In this document: in pieces, positions 1 through 7,445 of the stretch | Numbering within the stretch: the first letter of the stretch is position 1 | Layout: each line of letters begins with the position of its first letter | From: JADLGL01 sp963823045 | Lineage (GTDB): Bacteria; Pseudomonadota; Alphaproteobacteria; Rhizobiales; Kaistiaceae | Direction: 5' to 3' | Length of the DNA stretch: 64,000 nucleotides | Assembly: GCA_963823045.1 (NCBI GenBank) | Contig: CAWGKA010000003.1 | Location: forward strand, 1-64,000 | The notes under the pieces: model-generated | The model's database searches: none | Told to the model about the DNA's origin: nothing | What the model saw: the letters and a program-made list of their open reading frames with translations, nothing else | Translations under genes and position numbers: made by a program

Positions 1-1
1 G

Positions 2-427
2 TCGATGCGCTACTTCTTCGGCAAGAAGGCGACGCTCAACTACCCATACGAGAAGGGACCGCTCAGCCCGCGCTTCCGGGGCGAGCATGCGCTCCGCCGG
101 TATCCCAATGGCGAGGAGCGCTGTATCGCCTGCAAGCTGTGCGAGGCGATCTGCCCGGCCCAGGCCATCACCATCGAGGCCGGGCCACGGCGGAACGACG
201 GCACGCGCCGGACGACCCGCTACGACATCGACATGGTGAAGTGCATCTATTGCGGCTTCTGTCAGGAGGCCTGCCCGGTCGACGCCATCGTCGAGGGGCC
301 GAATTTCGAATTCGCGACGGAAACGCGCGAGGAGCTTTACTACGACAAGGACAAATTGCTGGCGAACGGCGATCGCTGGGAGAGAGAGATCGCCGCAAAC
401 ATAGCCCGGGACGCACCCTACCGCTGA
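2..427 (+). CDS. nuoI: NADH-quinone oxidoreductase subunit I (5' partial)
   Basis: This is the ferredoxin-like subunit of complex I. It carries the two 4Fe-4S clusters (N6a, N6b) that pass electrons along the peripheral arm at the membrane. Two CxxCxxCxxxC motifs are visible, CIACKLCEAIC and CIYCGFCQEAC, at residues 40-50 and 80-90 counted from the first visible Met. The C-terminus ends normally at a TGA. The frame is open to the window edge and family members start about 20 residues earlier, so the Met at base 5 is internal and the N-terminus is missing. The rest of the nuo operon follows on the same strand, but only after an unusually long gap filled by a palindromic repeat. Confidence 0.96.
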   Translation, partial: SMRYFFGKKATLNYPYEKGPLSPRFRGEHALRRYPNGEERCIACKLCEAICPAQAITIEAGPRRNDGTRRTTRYDIDMVKCIYCGFCQEACPVDAIVEGPNFEFATETREELYYDKDKLLANGDRWEREIAANIARDAPYR

Positions 428-528
428 GGCAATGCGCCCTGCCTGATTGGCTGGACGCATATGCGGTGAGTGACTAAGACACGGGACTTTCGCCTGATGG
501 GGAGGGGCGTGACAGTGCAGATGATTTC

Positions 529-614
529 GTCGTTCCGGACGGCCGAAGGCCGATCCGGAACCTCAGCCAGGACCCAACGAGGTTCCGGGTTCCGCTGCGC
601 GGCCCCGGAACGAC
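529..614. repeat. Nested palindromic (cloverleaf) intergenic element
   Basis: Two nested perfect 10-bp inverted repeats lie in the 221-bp gap between nuoI and nuoJ. The outer arms are GTCGTTCCGG (529-538) and CCGGAACGAC (605-614). The inner arms are CCGGAACCTC (555-564) and GAGGTTCCGG (579-588). Alternative pairings also exist: 532-539 with 554-561, and 583-589 with 604-611. Together these would fold as a cruciform or cloverleaf. It resembles the REP or small palindromic elements scattered in rhizobial intergenic DNA, as I recall them. I did not see a second copy in this window. A role in stability of the transcript between nuoI and nuoJ is inference. Confidence 0.7.
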
Positions 615-648
615 TGTCTCGCAGCATCCCGTTGGGAGCCGTGGCGTA

Positions 649-1263
649 ATGGGTCTGCCCGGGTTCTTCTTCTACCTGTTCTCCACGGTGCTCCTGGTAT
701 CGGGGATCATGGTCGTTGCCGCCAAGAATCCGGTGCATTCGGTCCTGTTCCTGATCCTTGCCTTCGCCAACGCCGCCGGCCTGTTCATGCTGCTGGGGGC
801 CGAGTTCCTCGCCCTCATCCTCATCATCGTCTATGTCGGCGCGGTCGCGGTGCTGTTCCTGTTCGTGGTGATGATGCTCGACGTCGATTTCGCCGAGCTG
901 AAGCAGGGCTTCCTGACATATCTTCCGACGGGCGGCCTGATCGCCGGCATTCTCGTCGCCGAGATCCTCATCACCATTGGCGGGGCGGCTATTTCGCCGA
1001 GTGAGATCGCCGGCGCCGCCGTGCCGATCCCGGACGTCGATCAGGTCTCGAACACGCGGGCGATCGGCGACGTCCTTTACACGCACTACCTGTTCTATTT
1101 CCAACTCGCCGGCATGGTGCTGCTCGTAGCGATGATCGGCGCCATCGTGCTGACGCTGCGCCACAAGCCGGGCGTCAAGCGCCAGTCGATCGCCGACCAG
1201 GTGGCGCGGACGCCGGCGACGGCGATCGAAGTGCGCAAGGTCGAACCGGGGAGGGGAGTTCTG
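649..1263 (+). CDS. nuoJ: NADH-quinone oxidoreductase subunit J (stop lost, reads into nuoK)
   Basis: This membrane subunit of the complex I proton-pumping arm has about five hydrophobic helices and includes the conserved EFLALILIIVYVGAVAVLFL stretch around residues 52-71. ATG 649 has a good GGGAG ribosome site just upstream. No stop separates it from nuoK: the frame runs straight into the NuoK start, giving one 307-residue open frame. In the +1 frame a TGA at 1262-1264 would overlap the nuoK ATG as TGATG and would make NuoJ 204 residues if one upstream base were extra. That suggests the fusion comes from a one-base insertion in the G-rich stretch at about 1246-1258. A real NuoJ-NuoK fusion is the alternative. 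Confidence 0.9.
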
Positions 1264-1572
1264 ATGGGCGTCGGTCTCGGTCACTATCTGACGGTCGCCG
1301 CGATCCTCTTTACGGTCGGCATCTTCGGCATCATGGTGAACCGCAAGAACATCATCATCATGCTGATGTCGGTCGAGCTGATCCTGCTCGCCGTCAATCT
1401 CAACCTCGTCGCCTTCTCGTCCTTCCTGCACGACCTCGTCGGTCAGGTCTTCGCCCTTCTCGTGCTGACGGTCGCCGCCGCAGAGGCAGCGATCGGGCTC
1501 GCCATTCTCGTCGCCTTCTTCCGCAATCGCGGATCGATCGCGACGGAAGACATCAACGCGATGAAGGGCTGA
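1264..1572 (+). CDS. nuoK: NADH-quinone oxidoreductase subunit K
   Basis: This small three-helix, antiporter-like subunit of complex I is 102 residues from ATG 1264, the usual family length. It shows the typical GIFGIMVNRKNIIIMLMSVE segment with the membrane glutamates used in proton transfer, followed by the AAAEAAIGLAI helix. An AGGGGAG ribosome site sits immediately upstream of this ATG, which supports independent initiation even though the nuoJ frame is continuous with it. nuoL follows after 7 bases. Confidence 0.95.
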   Translation: MGVGLGHYLTVAAILFTVGIFGIMVNRKNIIIMLMSVELILLAVNLNLVAFSSFLHDLVGQVFALLVLTVAAAEAAIGLAILVAFFRNRGSIATEDINAMKG

Positions 1573-1579
1573 GCCGCAC

Positions 1580-3640
1580 ATGGTCGCAACCATCGTCATC
1601 CTCCCCGCGATCGGGGCGCTGATTGCGGGACTGATCACCCTGTTCGCCTCGCATCGCGCGTTGCTGGCGCAAGACAGCCCGACGCCCGCCGGGCGTCACC
1701 ATGCGCCGTCGCAAGGCGATCATGGTCATGGCGACGATCACGGCCATGGCGACGACGATGCGATGGACGTGGCGACGCCGGGTGGATGGCCGGCCGAGCT
1801 GATCACCTCGGCATTGCTGGTACTCGCGGCGGTGCTGTCGTGGATCGTCTTCTTCCAGGTCGGGTTCAACGAAGGCGGCCTCGAGGAAGTCACCGTCCTG
1901 CCGTGGATCCAGTCCGGGTCGCTGATCGCCGAGTGGACGCTGCGCATCGATACGCTGACGGCGGTGATGTTGGTCGTGGTGACGACGGTGTCGGCGCTCG
2001 TCCATATCTACTCGATCGGCTACATGTCGCACGATCGGCACCAGGCGCGCTTCTTCGCCTATCTGTCGCTGTTCACCTTCGCCATGCTGCTCTTGGTGAC
2101 GGCGAACAACCTCGTTCAGCTCTTCCTCGGCTGGGAGGGCGTCGGACTCGCCTCCTATCTGCTGATCGGCTTCTGGTACAAGCGGCCGGCGGCCAATGCC
2201 GCTGCGATCAAGGCGTTCATCGTCAACCGCATCGGCGATTTCGGCTTCGCGCTCGGTATCTTCGCCATCTTCTTCCTGTTCGGCTCGGTCAACCTCTCCG
2301 ATATCTTCGGCGGGGCGGAGGAGATGGTCGGCCATACGGTCAACTTCCTCGGTTGGGACCTCGACGCGCTCAACCTCATCACGCTGCTCCTTTTCATCGG
2401 CGCGATGGGCAAATCGGCGCAATTCCTGCTGCACACCTGGCTGCCGGACGCGATGGAGGGCCCGACGCCGGTCTCGGCGCTGATCCACGCCGCGACGATG
2501 GTCACGGCCGGCGTGTTCCTCGTCGCGCGCATGTCGCCGCTCTTCGAGCACGCCCATGACACGATGATCTTCGTGACCTTCATCGGCGCCACGACGGCGT
2601 TCTTCGCGGCGACGGTCGGCCTGGTGCAGAACGACATCAAGCGCGTCATCGCCTATTCCACCTGCTCGCAGCTCGGCTACATGTTCGTGGCGCTGGGTAT
2701 CGGCGCCTATCCGGTGGCGATCTTCCACCTCTTCACCCATGCCTTCTTCAAGGCGCTCCTCTTCCTCGGCGCCGGCTCGGTCATCCATGCGATGAGCGAC
2801 GAGCAGGACATGCGGAAGATGGGCGGGCTGTGGCGGAAGATCCCGTGGACCTATGGCATGATGCTGATCGGGACGCTGGCGCTGACCGGCTTCCCGTTCA
2901 CGGCCGGCTACTATTCCAAGGACGCCATCATCGAGGCGGCTTCGGCGGGGGCTGGCAGCATGGCCGGCTATGGCCTGTGGATGACGATCATCGCCGCGGC
3001 GCTTACCGCCTTCTATTCATGGCGGCTGATCTTCATGACCTTCCATGGCAAGACCCGCGCCTCGGAGCATGTCTTCGCGCATGCGCATGAATCGGCGCCG
3101 GTGATGATGGTACCGCTCTATGTGCTGGCCGCGGGCGCGCTGTTTGCCGGCGTGGCCTTCGCCGGCTCGTTCATCGGCGACGGTTATGAGGCCTTCTGGC
3201 AGAACGCTATCTTCATGTCCGAGCACAATCACATCCTGCACGAGATGCACGATGTGGCGGCATGGGTGCCGTGGGCGCCGACCATCGCGATGGTGCTCGG
3301 ATTCCTCATCGCCTACTGGTTCTACATCCGCTCGCCGCAGGTGCCGGTACGGCTCGCCGCCGATCAGGAGCCGCTCTACAAGTTCTTGCTCAACAAGTGG
3401 TATTTCGACGAGATCTACGACACCATCTTCGTGCGGCCGGCGAAGTGGCTCGCGAGCTTCCTCTGGAAGCGCGGGGACGGCTGGCTGATCGATGGTTTCG
3501 GGCCGAACGGTATCTCGGCGCGCGTACTCGACGTCACGCGCTCGGTCGTCCGGCTCCAGTCCGGCTACATCTATCATTATGCATTCGCGATTTTGATCGG
3601 CGCCGCCGTGCTGATCACGTGGATGCTGTTCAGCTCGTGA
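1580..3640 (+). CDS. nuoL: NADH-quinone oxidoreductase subunit L
   Basis: This is the distal antiporter-like proton pump of complex I and carries the long lateral helix at its C-terminus. At 686 residues it is of family size. Core motifs are present, including the LGWEGVGLASYLLIGFWY helix and the KSAQFLLHTWLPDAMEGPTP segment with its proton-channel lysine and histidine. An unusual feature is a hydrophilic His/Asp-rich insertion of roughly 30 residues between the first and second helices (residues about 38-66, with repeated HGHGDD units). It sits at ATG 1580, 7 bases after nuoK, and is followed closely by nuoM. Confidence 0.97.
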   Translation: MVATIVILPAIGALIAGLITLFASHRALLAQDSPTPAGRHHAPSQGDHGHGDDHGHGDDDAMDVATPGGWPAELITSALLVLAAVLSWIVFFQVGFNEGGLEEVTVLPWIQSGSLIAEWTLRIDTLTAVMLVVVTTVSALVHIYSIGYMSHDRHQARFFAYLSLFTFAMLLLVTANNLVQLFLGWEGVGLASYLLIGFWYKRPAANAAAIKAFIVNRIGDFGFALGIFAIFFLFGSVNLSDIFGGAEEMVGHTVNFLGWDLDALNLITLLLFIGAMGKSAQFLLHTWLPDAMEGPTPVSALIHAATMVTAGVFLVARMSPLFEHAHDTMIFVTFIGATTAFFAATVGLVQNDIKRVIAYSTCSQLGYMFVALGIGAYPVAIFHLFTHAFFKALLFLGAGSVIHAMSDEQDMRKMGGLWRKIPWTYGMMLIGTLALTGFPFTAGYYSKDAIIEAASAGAGSMAGYGLWMTIIAAALTAFYSWRLIFMTFHGKTRASEHVFAHAHESAPVMMVPLYVLAAGALFAGVAFAGSFIGDGYEAFWQNAIFMSEHNHILHEMHDVAAWVPWAPTIAMVLGFLIAYWFYIRSPQVPVRLAADQEPLYKFLLNKWYFDEIYDTIFVRPAKWLASFLWKRGDGWLIDGFGPNGISARVLDVTRSVVRLQSGYIYHYAFAILIGAAVLITWMLFSS

Positions 3641-3650
3641 GGATGGGCAC

Positions 3651-5162
3651 GTGAGTGACTGGCCGATCCTTTCGACGGTAACGTTCCTGCCTCTGGTGGG
3701 CGTGTTGTTCGTGCTCACCATTCGCGGCGACGACGAGGTGTCGCGACGCAATATCTATCACGTCGCGCTTTGGACGACGGCCGTCACCTTCGTCCTGTCG
3801 CTCGTCGTCTGGGGACGCTTCGATTCCAGCACCTCAGACTTCCAGATGCTGGAAGAGGCGTCCTGGCTCGGCGGCAGCATCAACTACCGCATGGGCGTTG
3901 ACGGCATCTCGGTGCTGTTCGTCGTCCTGACCGCGTTCCTGATGCCGTTCTGCATTATCGCCTCGAAGCGCTCGGTGAAGGCGCGCTTCAAGGAATATAT
4001 GATCGCGTTCCTGATCCTCGAAACGCTGATGATCGGCGTCTTCTGCGCGCTCGATATCGTCCTCTTCTACGTGTTCTTCGAGGGCGGCCTCATCCCGATG
4101 TTCCTGATTATCGGCGTGTGGGGCGGGGCGCGGCGCGTCTATGCCAGCTTCAAGTTCTTCCTCTACACGCTCGCCGGCTCCGTGCTGATGCTGCTGGCCG
4201 TGCTGGCGATGTATTGGGAAGCCGGCACCACCAACATCGTCGATCTCCTGAATTACGATTTCCCGGAATCGATGCAGACATGGCTATGGCTGGCCTTCTT
4301 CGCCTCGTTCGCCGTGAAGATGCCGATGTGGCCGGTGCACACCTGGTTGCCGGACGCGCATGTCGAGGCGCCGACCGCCGGCTCGGTGATCCTGGCCGGT
4401 ATTCTCCTGAAGATGGGCGGATACGGCTTCCTGCGCTTCTCGTTGCCGATGTTCCCACTCGCCTCGGCCGATCTGGCGCCGTTGATCTACACGCTGTCGG
4501 TGGTGGCCATAATCTACACCTCGCTCGTCGCCCTGGCGCAGGAGGATATGAAGAAGCTCATCGCCTATTCGTCCGTGGCGCATATGGGCTTCGTGACGAT
4601 GGGCATCTTCACGCTGACAGAGCAGGGCGTTCAGGGCGGCATCTTCCAAATGGTGTCGCACGGCCTCGTCTCCGGCGCGCTCTTCCTCTGTGTCGGCATC
4701 GTCTACGACCGCATGCACACGCGCGAGATCAGCGCCTATGGCGGCCTCGTCCAACGAATGCCGCTGTACTCGGTTGCCTTCCTTGTCTTCACGCTCGCCA
4801 ATGTCGGCCTGCCGGGAACCAGCGGCTTCGTCGGTGAGTTTTTGACGCTGGTCGGCGTGTTCCAGGTCAACACCTGGGTCGCGGTGCTGGCGACGACGGG
4901 GGTGATCTTGTCGGCAGCCTATGCGCTATGGCTCTATCGCCGCGTCATATTCGGGCCGCTGGTGAAAGATGCGCTGAAGGGAATCAAGGATCTGTCTCGC
5001 CGGGAGCAACTGATCCTTGCGCCGCTCGTCATCCTCGTCATCTTCTTCGGCGTCTATCCGCTGCCGCTGCTCGATGTGACGGCCGTCTCAGTCGACAACC
5101 TCGTTGTGCATGCGCAGACGGCGATCGACGCCGCGGCGCAGATCGCGACGGCGGGACCGTAG
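3651..5162 (+). CDS. nuoM: NADH-quinone oxidoreductase subunit M
   Basis: This is the second antiporter-like proton-pumping subunit of complex I, 503 residues with about 14 membrane helices. The motif FFASFAVKMPMWPVHTWLPD (residues about 215-234) contains the key channel lysine, and EGGLIPMFLIIGVWGG carries the conserved glutamate. Translation starts at GTG 3651, preceded by a GAGGATGGG ribosome site 10 bases after the nuoL stop. No upstream ATG gives a better fit to the family N-terminus. Confidence 0.97.
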   Translation: MSDWPILSTVTFLPLVGVLFVLTIRGDDEVSRRNIYHVALWTTAVTFVLSLVVWGRFDSSTSDFQMLEEASWLGGSINYRMGVDGISVLFVVLTAFLMPFCIIASKRSVKARFKEYMIAFLILETLMIGVFCALDIVLFYVFFEGGLIPMFLIIGVWGGARRVYASFKFFLYTLAGSVLMLLAVLAMYWEAGTTNIVDLLNYDFPESMQTWLWLAFFASFAVKMPMWPVHTWLPDAHVEAPTAGSVILAGILLKMGGYGFLRFSLPMFPLASADLAPLIYTLSVVAIIYTSLVALAQEDMKKLIAYSSVAHMGFVTMGIFTLTEQGVQGGIFQMVSHGLVSGALFLCVGIVYDRMHTREISAYGGLVQRMPLYSVAFLVFTLANVGLPGTSGFVGEFLTLVGVFQVNTWVAVLATTGVILSAAYALWLYRRVIFGPLVKDALKGIKDLSRREQLILAPLVILVIFFGVYPLPLLDVTAVSVDNLVVHAQTAIDAAAQIATAGP

Positions 5163-5169
5163 GGTTGAA

Positions 5170-6609
5170 ATGATCGAAGCCGCCGCACCCACCGCCGACG
5201 AAATCGTCACCATCCTGCCGGAGATCGCGCTCGCCGTCGGCGCGCTCGTCATGCTGCTCATCGGCGTGTTCGCCAAGAATGCGGGCAAGCTGGTGACGAT
5301 GCTGTCGCTGCTGCTCGTTGCCGGCGCGGCGATCGCGCTGTTCTTCATTCCGTTGTCGGCGCCGGTCTTCAACGGGGCCTTCATCCTCGATCCGTTCGCG
5401 CGCTTCATGAAGATCGCGACGCTGATCGGCTCGGGTATCGCGATCCTGCTGGCGGTCGGCCACGGCAGGCGCGAGAATTTCGAGCGCTTCGAGTATCCGA
5501 TCCTCATCGTCACCGCCTCGCTCGGCATGATGGTGATGATCTCGGCTCACGACATGATCGCGCTCTATATCGGCATCGAGCTGCAGTCGCTGTCGCTCTA
5601 CGTGCTCGCGGCAATCAAGCGGGACTCGGTGAAATCGACCGAGGCCGGCATCAAATATTTCGTCCTTGGAGCGATGTCGTCGGGCCTCCTGCTCTACGGC
5701 ATATCGCTCGTCTACGGTTTCACCGGGCAGACGTCGTTCTACGGCATCTCTGCTGCGCTGACGGATGGCGCCGACACGGGCCTCATTTTCGGCCTCGTCT
5801 TCATGCTCGCCGGCCTCGCGTTCAAGATTTCTGCGGTGCCGTTCCATATGTGGACGCCCGACGTCTATCAGGGCGCGCCGACACCGGTGACGGCCTTCTT
5901 CGCCGCGGCGCCAAAGCTCGCGGCTGTGGCGCTTCTCGTGCGCGTCGTCAGCGAGCCGTTCGGCAATGTCGCCGACCAGTGGCAGCAGATCCTGACTTTC
6001 CTCGCCATCGCCTCGATGGTGCTCGGCGCCTTCGCCGCGATCGGCCAGACCAACATCAAGCGCCTGATGGCCTATTCGGCGATCGGCCATGTCGGCTTTG
6101 CGCTGGTCGGTCTTGCGTCCGGAACCGAGACGGGCGTCCAAGGCGTCATCATCTATCTCGTCATTTATCTGGCGATGACGGTCGGCACCTTCGGCTGCAT
6201 CCTGGCGATGCGGACGCCCGACGGCATGGTCGAGAACATCTCCGACCTTGCAGGTATCTCGCGCACCAATCCGGTGATGGCGACGGCCTTGGCGATTATG
6301 ATGTTCTCGCTTGCCGGTATCCCGCCGCTCGCCGGCTTCTTCGCCAAATTCTACGTGTTCTCGGCGGCCATCCAGGCCGGCCTATATCCGCTTGCGGTGA
6401 TTGGCGTCCTCGCCAGCGTCGTCGGCGCCTTCTATTATCTCCGCGTCGTCAAGGTGATGTTCTTCGACGAAGCGATGAAAGGCTTCGAGCCCATGGTTGG
6501 GGAATATCGCCTCGTCGTTGGTGCCAGCGGCATCTTCGCCGTCGCCTTCATCGTTTTCGCGGGGCCGTTGAATGATCTTGTCCAGACTGCCGCCGGCACG
6601 TTCTTCTAG
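5170..6609 (+). CDS. nuoN: NADH-quinone oxidoreductase subunit N
   Basis: This is the third antiporter-like subunit of complex I, 479 residues, all-helical membrane protein. Family segments include IGIELQSLSLYVLAAIKRDS and FKISAVPFHMWTPDVYQGAP with the channel lysine. An upstream in-frame ATG at 5104 lies inside nuoM and would add an arginine-rich head foreign to the family. ATG 5170, 7 bases after the nuoM stop, was therefore chosen. It ends the nuo operon proper, and birA follows 6 bases later, as in other alphaproteobacteria. Confidence 0.96.
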   Translation: MIEAAAPTADEIVTILPEIALAVGALVMLLIGVFAKNAGKLVTMLSLLLVAGAAIALFFIPLSAPVFNGAFILDPFARFMKIATLIGSGIAILLAVGHGRRENFERFEYPILIVTASLGMMVMISAHDMIALYIGIELQSLSLYVLAAIKRDSVKSTEAGIKYFVLGAMSSGLLLYGISLVYGFTGQTSFYGISAALTDGADTGLIFGLVFMLAGLAFKISAVPFHMWTPDVYQGAPTPVTAFFAAAPKLAAVALLVRVVSEPFGNVADQWQQILTFLAIASMVLGAFAAIGQTNIKRLMAYSAIGHVGFALVGLASGTETGVQGVIIYLVIYLAMTVGTFGCILAMRTPDGMVENISDLAGISRTNPVMATALAIMMFSLAGIPPLAGFFAKFYVFSAAIQAGLYPLAVIGVLASVVGAFYYLRVVKVMFFDEAMKGFEPMVGEYRLVVGASGIFAVAFIVFAGPLNDLVQTAAGTFF

Positions 6610-6615
6610 TCGCCG

Positions 6616-7444
6616 ATGACATTCATTCTCGGGCCGAACGCCCTGGCGGCCGGCTATCGCGTCTTCTCCTATGACACGGTCGGGTCGACCAGCACCGAGG
6701 CGATGGCGATGGCGCGCGCCGGCGATGCCGGTCACGTCTGGGTCGCGGCGCTGGAGCAGACTGCCGGCGTCGGTCGGCGAGCGAGGCCGTGGCAGACGCC
6801 GCGGGGCAATCTTGCCACCAGCATCTTCGTGCAGACGAGCGCCACGCCGAACGTCGCCGCAACGCTCGGATTCGTCGCCGGGCTCAGCCTCATGGAAGCG
6901 CTAGGCAAGCTGGCGCCGGCCCTGGTAGTCGATACCGCTCTCGACGGCGCGAGCGGGGCGAAAATCTCAGCTGGCGCTGAAATGGCCGAACGATCTCGTC
7001 AATGGCGGCGGCGCCAAGATCGCCGGCATCCTTCTGCAGGCCGAGCGGTTGTCGCCCGACATCATGGGGGTGGTCGCAGGTATCGGCGTCAACGTGGTGG
7101 CCGGGCCAGAGGGCGTCGACTATCCGGCGACCTCTCTGGCTGCGCTCGGCTGCAAGGTGACCGCGGAGGAGCTTTTCACCGAACTGGCTGAAAGCTGGAT
7201 CGGGTATGAGCGGCTGTGGGACAATGGCGACGGTCTCGCCGCGATCCGGGAGCTGTGGATGGAACGGGCGACGGGAATCGGCGAGGAAGTGGCAGTCAGA
7301 ATCGGGACGGAGATCGTGCGCGGCCGGTTTCAGACCATCGACGACGAGGGCTGCCTGGTGGTGACGACGCCGGGCGGCGACCGGCGGATCACAGCCGGCG
7401 AAGTCCATCTCGGAACAATCGCCTCGCTTGGGGCGGCCAGCTGA
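6616..7444 (+). pseudogene. birA: Biotin--[acetyl-CoA-carboxylase] ligase, frameshifted
   Basis: BirA joins biotin to the carrier lysine of acyl-CoA carboxylases through biotinyl-AMP. This is the short catalytic form without a DNA-binding head. The first frame reads GSTSTEAM and the biotin-binding loop QTAGVGRRARPW, then loses sense near 6950. The next frame over gives LALKWPNDLVNGGGAKIAG and continues to a normal C-terminus and TGA at 7442. One extra G in the GGGG run at 6955-6958 explains the break; removing it restores a 275-residue protein. The loop also departs from the usual GRGRRGR, having V and A in place of R and G. BirA is normally essential, so a sequence error is more likely than true loss. 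Confidence 0.85.
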
Positions 7445-7445
7445 G

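Noticed and set aside
418..2788. Long minus-strand open frames (406 and 411 codons) opposite nuoJ-nuoL
   Set aside because: Their products are strings of Arg, Asp, Glu, His and Gln with no hydrophobic core, the usual antisense shadow of GC-rich membrane protein genes.
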